Shown here: in pieces, positions 15,258 through 23,820 of the stretch
Position numbering within the stretch: position 1 is the first letter of the stretch
How the letters are laid out: each line of letters opens with the position of its first letter
IMG/VR virus record: IMGVR_UViG_3300006028_000024
Location: 1-33,228 of that record
Origin: a virus
Reading direction: 5' to 3' (one strand)
Length of the DNA stretch: 33,228 nt
Notes under the pieces: generated by a model
What the model saw: the letters and a program-made list of their open reading frames with translations, nothing else
Told to the model about the DNA's origin: nothing
Databases searched by the model: none
Translations under genes and position numbers: made by a program

Positions 15258-16280
15258 TTAGAGGGAAGCGATCAGATTCGTCACTGTGACTTGCTGACTA
15301 TGACCCCAAGTCGGATCTTCGACTACGGTCAGCTCCCACTCGATAGCGAATACTCCCTGGTCATCAGCAAACGTAGAAGGTTTACCTACTTTCACAGCCA
15401 TGTCGTGTATGAACTCGTTGTAGATGTTGGTAGACCCAGTACCGTCAGTTGCAATGGCCGTGCTACCTTTTGCGTCAACTCTTAAGTAGTAGGTAACTCC
15501 AGTCTGAAGATACCCTAGTAACGCCATCCCGGCAGCGTCAGCCTCCACCTTCAGCTTGAAAGTTGTAGCGGGTGCTGTATCCACATGTGCAGTAAAACCA
15601 ATGTTCGCCCTGTTCAGCACCCAAAGCGGACCATACACACTGTTCATAGCGTACGTACCCTGCAACACACGTGTCAGTTGAGTAGTACCTAGTGCTGCTT
15701 GAGTTGAGTCCAAGTAGACATTGATGTGTTTAGCCGGAGCTGGTGCAATCGCAACTGCTGTTGGAGAGGACGTCAATGTAATAGCGTCCGTAATGGGTTG
15801 GCCGATCAGCGTTCCAGTGACAGTAAAGGCTTTTCTAGTAAAGGTGTATCCAAACTGGTTGAAGATGCCATAGGCAAACCTATGAGCGCGTACGGCATCA
15901 CCTTGCTCTAATGTGAATGTCTGAGGTACGATACTCCCTGTTGTTGGAGGAGAGAATACCCAGTCCTTAGCTGTTGCAGATGGACCAGCGTGTGCAGTAG
16001 CTGTAGTCGCTCCCATAACACTAGCGAGTGGGTAGATGATACCGTTGTAGTCCATATCTCCACCAAGTGTCCCATCCATCCACTCGGTATTCTCTTCTTG
16101 TGTGCTTGGATACTTGTGGCCTGTCGGAGTATAGAAAATGACGTCTCCGTTGATACCAAACGTCCAAGTAAAGCACTCCAGAAGTTTACTAGCAGCTACA
16201 ACTGTGCCCAGAGCGGATGTGGACTCAGCACCTACTTGTACCTTCTGGTTAATAGTAGTTCGTTCTGCGGTCCAGGACAT
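15258..16280 (-). CDS. major tail (tube) protein
   Basis: 340 residues immediately upstream of the tail chaperones. A tail-tube style sequence: an N-terminal QVGAESTSALGTVVAA, then alternating beta strands with TPTGHKYPSTQEENTEW, and duplicated beta-sandwich-like segments. The C-terminal EWELTVVEDPTWG is typical of tube proteins in which a final strand leads into TVTNL. AAGGAGG precedes the ATG. It polymerises into the hollow tail through which DNA passes. Length is toward the long end for siphophage tube proteins, suggesting an added surface domain. Confidence 0.8.
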   Translation of the reverse strand: MSWTAERTTINQKVQVGAESTSALGTVVAASKLLECFTWTFGINGDVIFYTPTGHKYPSTQEENTEWMDGTLGGDMDYNGIIYPLASVMGATTATAHAGPSATAKDWVFSPPTTGSIVPQTFTLEQGDAVRAHRFAYGIFNQFGYTFTRKAFTVTGTLIGQPITDAITLTSSPTAVAIAPAPAKHINVYLDSTQAALGTTQLTRVLQGTYAMNSVYGPLWVLNRANIGFTAHVDTAPATTFKLKVEADAAGMALLGYLQTGVTYYLRVDAKGSTAIATDGTGSTNIYNEFIHDMAVKVGKPSTFADDQGVFAIEWELTVVEDPTWGHSQQVTVTNLIASL

Positions 16281-16315
16281 GCCGGAACCTCCTTACATGT
16301 ATAGTTAGTTTTTAC

Positions 16316-16364
16316 CGGATGCTATAATAGGTAGCAAATTTATATTGCTTCTTACTATAATCCG
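16316..16364 (-). promoter_or_regulatory. imperfect dyad upstream of the tail tube gene
   Basis: A 134-bp gap separates the tail tube gene from the connector genes, unusual in this tightly packed operon. It holds an imperfect inverted repeat (CGGAT ... ATCCG ends; GCAA ... TTGC inside) covering 16316-16364. The dyad includes an ATTATAG half on each strand. It could be an internal late promoter/operator or an RNA hairpin setting tail-gene expression. No convincing -35 is seen. Confidence 0.35.
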
Positions 16365-16414
16365 TGTAGATCAACGGTAGACGAATGTATAACAGTACTA
16401 TCTAGTGTATGTAC

Positions 16415-16846
16415 TTATGGACCTTGCTCTACAATCAAGCGATACATACCACCCATGTTCATCCACAGTTCACCATTCACCAGTTCGTCCAGTTGGAATG
16501 GAGACTGACGATTGCAAGACAGAATCGTCCCACCAGTTACGGCACCAGACGTTGGAGGACTTCCAATAAGGGCATCCACTCTAGAGGCAGCATTCACAAT
16601 GGCAGCGGACTCATTACCTGGTCCGACAGCTTTGACTTGGAAGAGCAAGTCATCCATAATACGGAAGGCGTTAGCAGTAATGACGTCGACACCAGCTTGG
16701 AAGACTAGCACTACGTAAGGTGTCACAGTGCCAGGTGGTGCTAGTCCTCTCCATACTCCTCCAGGTGCATAGCCTGTCAGTGTGCTATCGTTGGAGAGAG
16801 TAGTGTATAGCCACTCGAATCCGAACCAAGTCTCATGCCCTGCCAT
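16415..16846 (-). CDS. tail terminator / completion protein (DUF3168-like)
   Basis: 143 residues. An N-terminal helix (FEWLYTTLSNDSTLTGYA) is followed by PYVVLVFQAGVDV, a central VKAVG strand and a C-terminal LVNGELWMNMGGMYRLIVEQ. This is the alpha/beta layout of gpU/DUF3168-type tail terminators, which cap the tail tube before head joining. The start overlaps the upstream stop by one base (TAATG), so the connector genes are coupled. Assignment relies on gene order and pattern. Confidence 0.65.
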   Translation of the reverse strand: MAGHETWFGFEWLYTTLSNDSTLTGYAPGGVWRGLAPPGTVTPYVVLVFQAGVDVITANAFRIMDDLLFQVKAVGPGNESAAIVNAASRVDALIGSPPTSGAVTGGTILSCNRQSPFQLDELVNGELWMNMGGMYRLIVEQGP

Positions 16847-17184
16847 TACGCTATGCCTACCTTACGAGCGACGAATAGCAGGTCCTCGTCCATGTCCGCT
16901 TGAGTATCCATTAGACCTGGCTCGAAGAACGGCCTTGCAGGTAAGAATCTCGTTCCGTAGTTCTGATACGCTCCATAGTCAGCACCTACGACAACGTCTA
17001 CAGTACCGTCTTCTTGCTTCTCCGTATGCACACTATCTAGCATCTCACCAGTATCTACCTGCCCATTAGCAATAATATGCTGTTGAATGTTCTCTACCGC
17101 TAAGTTAGCCTCATCCTCTGCAAACACTTCGAGTTCAGCGGCTAAGGCTAAGGCGATAGAACCGAAGTGGTTAAACGCTTCCAC
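16846..17184 (-). CDS. HK97 gp10-like head-tail connector / tail completion protein
   Basis: 112 residues with a GTG start sharing a base with the upstream TAG. The signature of the HK97-gp10 family is clear: VDTGEMLDSVHTE, VVVGADYGAYQNYGT and FLPARPFFEPGL. Members sit at the head-tail interface and help attach the tail. It lies between the head closure gene and the tail terminator, the usual order in siphophages. Assignment is secure at the family level. Confidence 0.85.
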   Translation of the reverse strand: MEAFNHFGSIALALAAELEVFAEDEANLAVENIQQHIIANGQVDTGEMLDSVHTEKQEDGTVDVVVGADYGAYQNYGTRFLPARPFFEPGLMDTQADMDEDLLFVARKVGIA

Positions 17185-17549
17185 TATTTCACCTCGCTTG
17201 CTAGCACAGTTAGGAGTGCTGGGTATGATCTAGGTGCTAGAATCACTTGTACCTCTAGCGTTTCACCACTTATGACTAAGTGATCCTGATGTTTGACATC
17301 TGTACCTACTGGCAATTTGACTTGCCACGCGGCTAAAGAACCTATAAGGTAATCGTAGTTCTGTAACTGACCCGCTGTAGGTTCAGACATACCAGCTAGC
17401 ACAGTGGCAATAGTCGTATACGCAGACGAACTGCCTCCAGCACCATCTGATACAAAGGCACCTTTTCTCTGCACAAGGCACGTAAGACTGAGTGTTTGTG
17501 CAGCAGTTTCTGCCTGAATACGTGCAAGTTCTGCGGCGGTAACGCTCAT
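17184..17549 (-). CDS. head closure / stopper-like connector protein
   Basis: 121 residues. After an N-terminal helix, there is a beta-barrel pattern (LTCLVQRKGAFVSDGAGG, TVLAGMSEPT, WQVKLPVGTDV, HLVISGETLEVQVI). This follows the SPP1 gp16-type stopper layout: a strand, a D-G-A-G-G loop and a P-V-G-T-D-V turn. Stopper proteins close the channel below the adaptor after packaging. GGAGGTAG precedes the ATG. It sits one gene after the histidine-rich protein. Family call is by pattern and order. Confidence 0.65.
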   Translation of the reverse strand: MSVTAAELARIQAETAAQTLSLTCLVQRKGAFVSDGAGGSSSAYTTIATVLAGMSEPTAGQLQNYDYLIGSLAAWQVKLPVGTDVKHQDHLVISGETLEVQVILAPRSYPALLTVLASEVK

Positions 17550-17559
17550 ATACTACCTC

Positions 17560-17757
17560 CTATGGTTGCTGTGTCTGAGTAGTAGCGTGATGATGATGCG
17601 CGTGGTGAGCACCCGGATGACTAGAGTGATGGGCATGATGTTCATGATGGCCATGATGGTGTGCAGCATGAGTTACTTTGTGATGATGGTGCATAACATG
17701 ATGCTTGTGCGAACCGTGATGGTGACCACCTCCGTGATGATGATGTGTAGCAGCCAT
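17560..17757 (-). CDS. histidine-rich small protein (31 His in 65 residues)
   Basis: 65 residues, 48% histidine, arranged as short runs of 2-4 His separated by Gly, Ala, Ser, Lys and Thr; the C-terminal eight residues (ATTQTQQP) are His-free. AAGGAG lies 11 nt before the ATG. It fits between the adaptor and stopper genes with only 6- and 10-nt gaps, so it is expressed in the head-completion operon. A metal-chelating or pH-responsive structural or assembly protein is conceivable; no family is known to me. The opposite-strand Met-rich frame is a shadow. Confidence 0.75.
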   Translation of the reverse strand: MAATHHHHGGGHHHGSHKHHVMHHHHKVTHAAHHHGHHEHHAHHSSHPGAHHAHHHHATTQTQQP

Positions 17758-17763
17758 TGATTA

Positions 17764-18417
17764 CTATGCTCCTTTCACTACGTCATCTTGATCTAGTAGT
17801 CTCATCCGTCTAGTACCAAGTGGTGCCATCACATCGTGTCTACGCATCTTTACTACTTTGATCTTAGACCGTTTGCGATAGTACTCAGACAATGCAAGTT
17901 TGGCAGTCATCAACTGTGAGCGTCGGAGATTTTGACCATCCACAGAGATGTCGTAGTCACCGGCTAGAGTTGCAGCCCAGAACTCAAGTAGGTCTGCTGC
18001 TGCAGCATTAGGATCATGCACTTTGCCTGTTGCGAACACAGGAGGTAGTTGTCCTGGTACCGTACCAGACGTAAAGACATTAGACTCGAACGTCCAGTGG
18101 CCAACGTTGAGTTCTGAAGACACTGGAGTGAGTACGATCCACGGAGCACCAGCATTATAACCTTGTAGCACTACGTCCGACTCCCACCACTGATACGCAC
18201 TATAGTAGTCCGCAAAGATAGTAGAGGGCTGGTTAAGGGTACTTGCAGTATTCACAATGCTGGGTGCTATCGTCAGACCTTCGTAGCGGATATCCTCGCG
18301 ACTCTCGTCAAACCTATCCTGTATCTGGTCATCCGTAAACTGTGGAGTACCGCTAGAGGGATCTCCGATCATCAGCCGAACCTGTGTTATTAGAGCAGCC
18401 ATACTAGATCGTGCCAT
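17764..18417 (-). CDS. head-tail adaptor (connector) protein
   Basis: 217 residues. The N-terminal segment, ALITQVRLMIGDPSSGTPQF followed by TDDQIQDRFDESREDIRYE, is typical of gp6/gp15-type adaptors, a helical bundle that binds under the portal. The C-terminal part is helical and basic (LALSEYYRKRSKIKVVKMRR). AAGGAGGG precedes the ATG. It is located downstream of capsid genes and before connector genes, as in other siphophages. Longer than minimal adaptors because of a central beta-rich insertion (about 80-140). Confidence 0.75.
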   Translation of the reverse strand: MARSSMAALITQVRLMIGDPSSGTPQFTDDQIQDRFDESREDIRYEGLTIAPSIVNTASTLNQPSTIFADYYSAYQWWESDVVLQGYNAGAPWIVLTPVSSELNVGHWTFESNVFTSGTVPGQLPPVFATGKVHDPNAAAADLLEFWAATLAGDYDISVDGQNLRRSQLMTAKLALSEYYRKRSKIKVVKMRRHDVMAPLGTRRMRLLDQDDVVKGA

Positions 18418-18428
18418 AACTGCCCTCC

Positions 18429-18668
18429 TTAGGTCTTCTTAGGTGGACGACCACCTTTGTTCTTCACTGGAGTCTCATTGACCTCTACCACGGTTGCTTC
18501 CACCTCTGTTGTTGGATGAAGTTCTGCTACTGCGGAAACCTCTACGTTAACTGAGTGGTGCTTCGCTGTCGGATCGGATATCTCTATTCCACCAGCCGCT
18601 AGCAACCTAGCAATGTGATCCGGGTTATGAACAAGGGTATCAACTCCGTTTGGGCATTTAATCCACAT
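18429..18668 (-). CDS. small protein with AT-hook-like C-terminus
   Basis: 79 residues. The N-terminus is a short fold (MWIKCPNGVDTLVHNPDHIA). Then comes an acidic, Val/Glu/Thr-rich spacer and a basic end KNKGGRPPKKT, which contains the GRP core of an AT hook. Such tails occur on phage capsid-proximal proteins that touch DNA. Similar short proteins often precede the adaptor gene in head operons. Shine-Dalgarno is weak (GGTGAC). Function unassigned. Confidence 0.6.
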   Translation of the reverse strand: MWIKCPNGVDTLVHNPDHIARLLAAGGIEISDPTAKHHSVNVEVSAVAELHPTTEVEATVVEVNETPVKNKGGRPPKKT

Positions 18669-18686
18669 AAGTCACCGACTTACCAA

Positions 18687-19145
18687 CTAGAATGCTCTTG
18701 GCAGTAGCAACGCTGCAATAAACCCAGTCGCACCAGAGAAGTCAATGCTAATGGTGCCATCCGGCTGTATGAACCTCGCTACCTCAAACGGGCCAAAGAC
18801 TCCAATGCCAGTGGTAAGTGTCATAGCAGATGTAGTTAAGTCACCTTTGCCACTCTCGAAGGCTGGTGGTGAGATCGGACTAGATGTACCTGCACCCTGC
18901 TTAGTAAGTCCACCGTCTGAAGTACCTGCACGAATCGTCAGCGTACGACCGGTACCATTAGTATTCAGCACAAGTAGGATAAGACGGTCAGCATTACCAC
19001 TTGCAGGTACACTAGTGGTCGGAATCGCAATCGACATACCGGCTGATGCATCAGTGGCAGTCATACCAGTACCGTCATTCAACATGCTCACAATCTGACC
19101 ATTAGCGGTCAGAACCTTAGGAGCAAGAACTGTTCTATTTGCCAC
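18687..19145 (-). CDS. capsid decoration-like head protein
   Basis: 152 residues with GTG start after GAGGAGAAG. It sits directly downstream of the coat gene and is beta-rich with many Gly/Thr/Ser/Ala (TTSVPASGNADRLILLVLNT, LTIRAGTSDGG, FIAALLLPRAF). This composition and place resemble head decoration/cement proteins that stabilise expanded capsids. No named family is certain. Confidence 0.6.
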   Translation of the reverse strand: MANRTVLAPKVLTANGQIVSMLNDGTGMTATDASAGMSIAIPTTSVPASGNADRLILLVLNTNGTGRTLTIRAGTSDGGLTKQGAGTSSPISPPAFESGKGDLTTSAMTLTTGIGVFGPFEVARFIQPDGTISIDFSGATGFIAALLLPRAF

Positions 19146-19164
19146 GGTTTTCTTCTCCTCTTAA

Positions 19165-20100
19165 CTAGGGGTGCTGTAGGTAAGCAACAGCCAGAGCGTA
19201 TGGACGTACAGTCTTCGCACCGTAGAGAGCAATGCCTTTCACAGCATCGGCAAAGCGAGCAGGTGGTCTGTACGCTTCCACTTCATTCAGACCTTCCGCT
19301 TTCGTCAGTGCCATTGAATGACCAGCGATCACCACGTCTTGGCTGCCAGCTATCCCCTTAGTACCACCAAGGTTAGGAGCATTTAGAGACTCATAGACGT
19401 CCATCCCAGCAATTTTGCCTAGGTACGCTTCTGCTTGTACCTTACCAGCGGACGCGTCAAGCTGATTAGTCATAATCGTGTAGCGAGCGTCTGGAGTATT
19501 GAAGCTAGTGAACCGGATATCCTGAATAAGCAGAGTCGTTACCCAGGGTGGAACCACACACCAACGACCGATCTTAGGTACAGCGTTCTGTGTCAGGTAC
19601 TGGTTGAGTACGACAAGGTAGTCATAGACAGTAGTACCAGACCCTACACCTGTTGAGGTAGCAGTAGCAACAGTTGGTACGGTGAACGAACCGGACGAAC
19701 CAATCAGGTTAGCAGCAATCGCATCTGTATAGAAACCAGCGTAGTACTGGTCCATAGTCAATGCAATCTTGTAACCCGCCCAACTCATAGCCTCAGTCAT
19801 CACCTCTGGATGAGCCTGAGCCTTGTCGACGTCATCTACCTCGAAGTTGTAGTACTTCGCTTGAGAGATCGTCAGCATAGTCTGAGCATCAGTTAACGCT
19901 TGAGGTGCGTTAATGTCAGTATCTTTGGTGTAACTATAGATGTTGATGTCACCGATCGCATTGATGCGAACTGTGTCACCCATCTTCTGGATCTGGCCCT
20001 CATAGTCGCTATTGAACAGATTACCGAACACTAGGTTGACTTTCAGTGCGGCCAACAGTGTATCTGCCCATAGCTGAGGGATAAAATTGTTCAAAGACAC
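19165..20100 (-). CDS. major capsid protein (HK97 fold)
   Basis: 311 residues with GTG start; GGAGG lies 8 nt upstream. The sequence begins SLNNFIPQLWADTLLAALKV and then GNLFNSDYEGQIQKMGDTV. Mid-protein helices include AQAHPEVMTEAMSWAGYKIA (spine-helix-like) and a P-domain segment WVTTLLIQDIRFTS. The C-terminal strand carries ALYGAKTVRPYALAVAYL. This is the style of P22/GP5-type HK97-fold coat proteins common in actinobacterial and Chloroflexi phages. It follows the scaffold gene, as expected. Confidence 0.85.
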   Translation of the reverse strand: MSLNNFIPQLWADTLLAALKVNLVFGNLFNSDYEGQIQKMGDTVRINAIGDINIYSYTKDTDINAPQALTDAQTMLTISQAKYYNFEVDDVDKAQAHPEVMTEAMSWAGYKIALTMDQYYAGFYTDAIAANLIGSSGSFTVPTVATATSTGVGSGTTVYDYLVVLNQYLTQNAVPKIGRWCVVPPWVTTLLIQDIRFTSFNTPDARYTIMTNQLDASAGKVQAEAYLGKIAGMDVYESLNAPNLGGTKGIAGSQDVVIAGHSMALTKAEGLNEVEAYRPPARFADAVKGIALYGAKTVRPYALAVAYLQHP

Positions 20101-20137
20101 GTGTTATGCCTCCATAGCGTACACTTGTACGCTGTAA

Positions 20138-20785
20138 TCATTTCAGTTTTGTCCCATATCTTGGAGAATTCTGTTGTATCCATTGCTGTATCTCTTTACC
20201 TCTAGCGGCGTATTCTGCTTGAGTCATCTTTGAAATCAAATCCCAAGATAACTCCAAGTGGGCACTAGCAGAAGATCTTGATGGGTTGGTAGCACTAACG
20301 CTTGTCTGGTTGACCTTACTATTAACTAGATAGGGTTTCGCCTTCACTAGTTTCTTGAGTAGGTCGTCCGCATTCGTCGGCATACCGCCATCATCGAACT
20401 CCAATTCGCTGAGGTCTATCAGTTTCAAAGCGGCGTCAGCATCGATGATACCTAATTTAGAGGACTGCCTCTCGATCTCGTACCGGACAAGTCGAGTTTG
20501 CATATCTTGCACATATGTCGTGTGCTGTTGTTGGAGTTCTGCATACTGCTGTTGAAGACGTTCGGACTCAGACATCTGAGACTCTTTAGTCTTCTTCTCC
20601 CGATCCTCAAACTCCTTCAACCTCAACCTTAGGTTCTTTGCCTCTGATCGCAGCTTTTTGGCATCAGCAACGGATAGTGTAGTGTTCTCATCTCCCACCT
20701 GGGGATCTGAACTGTGTGTATCGCCTACCGGAGGCTGGTTAACAGCGTCACCTGCCTGAGGATTCGCTGTGGTATCGTCTTGCAT
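20138..20785 (-). CDS. scaffolding protein
   Basis: 215 residues, highly charged. An acidic disordered N-terminus (to about 40) leads into a long coiled coil (about 42-110, with LRSEAKNLRLRLKEFEDREK and LQQQYAELQQQHT). The C-terminal segment is mixed and ends basic (PRYGTKLK), a coat-binding-like tail. It lies directly upstream of the coat gene. Scaffold proteins of this class guide procapsid assembly and then leave. AAGGTGAG precedes the ATG. Confidence 0.8.
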   Translation of the reverse strand: MQDDTTANPQAGDAVNQPPVGDTHSSDPQVGDENTTLSVADAKKLRSEAKNLRLRLKEFEDREKKTKESQMSESERLQQQYAELQQQHTTYVQDMQTRLVRYEIERQSSKLGIIDADAALKLIDLSELEFDDGGMPTNADDLLKKLVKAKPYLVNSKVNQTSVSATNPSRSSASAHLELSWDLISKMTQAEYAARGKEIQQWIQQNSPRYGTKLK

Positions 20786-20822
20786 GTCTCACCTTCTTGG
20801 AATAGTTACGATGTCGGCCATA

Positions 20823-20960
20823 TCAGTAACCGCCATCCTTCGCTGTCTTCTGAGTAACCTGCATCGTCGCAGGTAGTTTCAGTTTCGGTTTACCTACCTT
20901 AGGATTGTTAGTCTTCAGACGCATATCCTTAGGCGTCGCTTTGCTGGGTTTGCCTCCCAT
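20823..20960 (-). CDS. short basic protein between portal and scaffold
   Basis: A 45-residue frame with ATG at 20960 and GGAGGTG 5 nt upstream. It overlaps the last 32 bp of the portal gene in another frame, which argues for coupling. Composition is very basic with many Lys/Pro/Thr (MGGKPSKATPKDMRLKT then NNPKVGKPKLKLP). The Shine-Dalgarno, the filled gap and the coupling make it credible despite its length. It may bind DNA or scaffold; no family is known. Confidence 0.65.
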   Translation of the reverse strand: MGGKPSKATPKDMRLKTNNPKVGKPKLKLPATMQVTQKTAKDGGY

Positions 20961-22425
20961 TGGACACCTCCACAGTAGTTGGTGCAGTAGACGTAGTCGC
21001 AGTTTGAGGTTGTTTGTCAGTAGCCGGTTTAGCAGGAACTTTACTAGGTGCGGGTGCTACTTGAGCGACGAAAGCTTGTTGCGTACTCTTCTCCCCTTCA
21101 ACCTCTGGATCGTACCCAAGCCTCTGAAGCACAGTCGACTGACTCACTCCTAGTTGTAGTAGCAATACTCCTGTCTGTGCTGCTTGCAGGTCGTCTATGG
21201 GTAGCAGGTCTTGCCAATGCAGTTCGATAGGGTAGTCTTCGTACTGTTCAAGTGGAATAAGACCCTCGCACACTAACGCAGCTTTGGATATCTCACGTAT
21301 GAGACGACCGTACAAACGCCTCTTCTGCGTAGTCTTCTCAAGCAAAGGTTGGAAGAGTAATTGCAACGCCACACCACTAATCTGGCCTTTCGGTAGGTCA
21401 GTGAGTCTTCCTAAAGCAACGGCTGGTACTCTACTCTGCTCATCCATGTCCGACCTAATCACAGAGGCAAACTCGATCAGACCATTGAAGTTCTCCATCG
21501 CAGCTAGCTTCTCTAGTTTGCTTACAGTCTCGGGTAAGCAAACTAGGTCGTCTATACCGATTTGGATCTGAGATGCACCTAGTCCAATAGCGTACGTAAT
21601 AGGGTGACCATGATACTTAATGATACGAGAAGTATTGGACTGCACAAAGTTGAGCACTTTGTTCATGTTGATCAGGTCCGATGTAAGATCAGGCATACCC
21701 CAAGCTTCATTAGGGTTAGGTAGGTTCTGGCAGCAGAAGATAGGCGCAAATGGATATAACCACTCCTCGACACTGCCGACAGAATGCCACATGCCTGCTT
21801 GACCTTTACGTTCGTAGTTAGCAATGATCCAACTGTCGTCCAGGTCGTACTCTCCAGCGATACTGGCCATATTGTCTGGATCTACCCTAGAAATGATCTG
21901 TCTGTGCTGTAACCCGTCTGAACTCGAGTACTCAATCACATAGGCAATAGTCAGCGAGCAGTCGTCAGGTGCCGTAACGATGCGTACAAGGCTGGGGTTC
22001 AGTACGACAATGCGAGGGTACCTCATCTTCCCTTGAGAGGGAATCAACTTCAGAAATACTTCTCCACACACTCCACCATTGATAGCCGCCTGTGAGAGTA
22101 AGGACATTTTGTCATCATCATCTCCCCAAATACCATCGAGAAAGTCTTGAACAGGTCCTACACCACCGGTATCCTCAATCTTTAGCACAGGTCCGAACAG
22201 AAAGCTAACACCCTTGTCAACGATAGGGCAACATCTATTAGACAGTACGCTATCGTCTGGTTGGTCAGCAGCTATCTTGAGCGGAGGTTTAAACTCTCCG
22301 TGATACGCCTCCCAAGCGTCTCTCATCCTCCTACGGCGTTCTTGGTCTTCTCTTGGAGTGGTAGCTTGAGCCAAGGACACACTCTGTGTTGAAGGTGAGC
22401 TATTTCGATATGGAACTGCTACCAT
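20929..22425 (-). CDS. portal protein (SPP1 gp6-like)
   Basis: 498 residues. Expected length and helices of an SPP1-type portal: an early ERRRRMRDAWEAYHGEFKPP, ILSNRCC-like early turn (DSVLSNRCCPIVDKGVSF), wing/stem strands with EWLYPFAPIFCCQNLPNP, and the crown region ending in Thr/Gln-rich sequence. The Shine-Dalgarno (TGGAGAT) lies in the stop region of TerL, giving a 3-nt gap. The dodecameric portal forms the DNA channel and binds TerL and the adaptor. Confidence 0.85.
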   Translation of the reverse strand: MVAVPYRNSSPSTQSVSLAQATTPREDQERRRRMRDAWEAYHGEFKPPLKIAADQPDDSVLSNRCCPIVDKGVSFLFGPVLKIEDTGGVGPVQDFLDGIWGDDDDKMSLLSQAAINGGVCGEVFLKLIPSQGKMRYPRIVVLNPSLVRIVTAPDDCSLTIAYVIEYSSSDGLQHRQIISRVDPDNMASIAGEYDLDDSWIIANYERKGQAGMWHSVGSVEEWLYPFAPIFCCQNLPNPNEAWGMPDLTSDLINMNKVLNFVQSNTSRIIKYHGHPITYAIGLGASQIQIGIDDLVCLPETVSKLEKLAAMENFNGLIEFASVIRSDMDEQSRVPAVALGRLTDLPKGQISGVALQLLFQPLLEKTTQKRRLYGRLIREISKAALVCEGLIPLEQYEDYPIELHWQDLLPIDDLQAAQTGVLLLQLGVSQSTVLQRLGYDPEVEGEKSTQQAFVAQVAPAPSKVPAKPATDKQPQTATTSTAPTTVEVSNGRQTQQSDA

Positions 22426-22428
22426 TGT

Positions 22429-23820
22429 TTATCTCCAGAAGTTATGATAGTACGTAACTTCGCTCTGCCGGATGTCCAGATGTGCGACTATATATCTGTC
22501 GCAGTCTAGTGAGTGATCGAACTCTTTCACAGGTTGCTCCCCTCTTATGACTCCCCCACGTGTATCCCACACATATGAGTCGAACTCTTCTAAACCACTA
22601 GTAGGCCTCTTCGCCTTCACCAGCTCTTGGTCACGCTCGACTAGGATGTCTTTGAAGTACAGCAGTCTCGGTTTCCCATCTCCAGCAGGTCGAAGACGTG
22701 AAGCTACAGCCTGAATCCCATCACTGACAGTTTTCTTAGCAGGTGTTGTGTTCAGTTTGAGATGACGTTCTAGAGTGGCTCGGTCCTCAGCATCATGGTC
22801 GCAAATGATAGCTCTTGGGAGTGGATCTGCATACTCAGACACAGTTGCGTTGTACTGTTTGTGTGTAGTCGGCAGTTTGTGGAACCAACCTGATGCAAGT
22901 GCGATGGCTTGTGCGTGGTCTTCCACCAACGTCTTCGTCTTGTAGATCTCACGGTAACAATACAGCCGACCGTCAGGATCAGTGGCATACCACTTGCAAA
23001 CAAACGGATTCGTATAACCAAAGTCAACAGAGAGGTATCTCGGCCAGTCTTTCGGGATCGGAAATCTGTCAATGACGTTACGTGCTCGATTCCAACTATC
23101 TTCATACACTGTTCCCTCAGACGCAGCCCAAATACCATAGCGATACCTGGCAAGTCTCACCCCAGTCAGGCCACCTAACACATCGAGGACATACCGTTTC
23201 CCCTCTTCAGTCCAGTCTTGTGTCTTGAGATCATAGTATCTTGGGTTGTCCTCATGTCTGGACACAAGACGAGCAGTGATCCCTGTCTGCATACGTTCAT
23301 TGAGCCAATGCGTAGGAGAGTCAGGGTTGAAGTCCATAATCAGTTGCTGCCAGGGTATCTTGCCCTTACGCAACCTCATCCGGCAGAACTCAATATCGTC
23401 TACACTACACTCAGTAGCTTCATTAATATAGACAAGGTCAACTTCCAACGACTTCACCTTTGTCGGTTTATCCAAGCCTGACACTAACATGAGCGACCCG
23501 TTAGGATACTCGAACGCTGCCGGACGTATTCTATTTCCACCGAAGTAGTTGACACCCTCTCTCGGATCTAACACATCGTCTCTGAACGTGGCCATAGCTG
23601 ATGCTGACAAGTCTGTGTTGTACTTACGTGCCACTAATGCCTTCGCACCTGGATACTTGAGCAGAAGTATGTGAATGTAGTAGAGAATGCCAAACGTCTT
23701 GCCCGTACCAGCAGGACCATCCAAACCAACCTCAATGTCATGACACTGACCCAGTTCTAAGGCTGCACCACGTAACTCAGGTGAGGGAATACGGACTTCA
23801 GTTGGTTCTAGTAGCATCAT
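22429..23820 (-). CDS. terL: terminase large subunit
   Basis: 463 residues, full length. ATPase: Walker A GPAGTGKT (35-42), Walker B LVYINEATE (about 129-137), with the catalytic Glu. RNase H-like nuclease: LSVDFGYTNP (about 264-273, first Asp) and IICDHDAED (about 336-345). These motifs define TerL, which powers DNA packaging and cuts concatemers. The start overlaps the TerS stop (ATGA), a second ATG three codons earlier/later is possible (23817). Confidence 0.95.
   Translation of the reverse strand: MMLLEPTEVRIPSPELRGAALELGQCHDIEVGLDGPAGTGKTFGILYYIHILLLKYPGAKALVARKYNTDLSASAMATFRDDVLDPREGVNYFGGNRIRPAAFEYPNGSLMLVSGLDKPTKVKSLEVDLVYINEATECSVDDIEFCRMRLRKGKIPWQQLIMDFNPDSPTHWLNERMQTGITARLVSRHEDNPRYYDLKTQDWTEEGKRYVLDVLGGLTGVRLARYRYGIWAASEGTVYEDSWNRARNVIDRFPIPKDWPRYLSVDFGYTNPFVCKWYATDPDGRLYCYREIYKTKTLVEDHAQAIALASGWFHKLPTTHKQYNATVSEYADPLPRAIICDHDAEDRATLERHLKLNTTPAKKTVSDGIQAVASRLRPAGDGKPRLLYFKDILVERDQELVKAKRPTSGLEEFDSYVWDTRGGVIRGEQPVKEFDHSLDCDRYIVAHLDIRQSEVTYYHNFWR

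Noticed and set aside
17566-17760. Met-rich plus-strand frame opposite the His-rich gene
   Set aside because: Runs of Met arise as the complement of CAT/ATG-rich His codons; no ribosome site.
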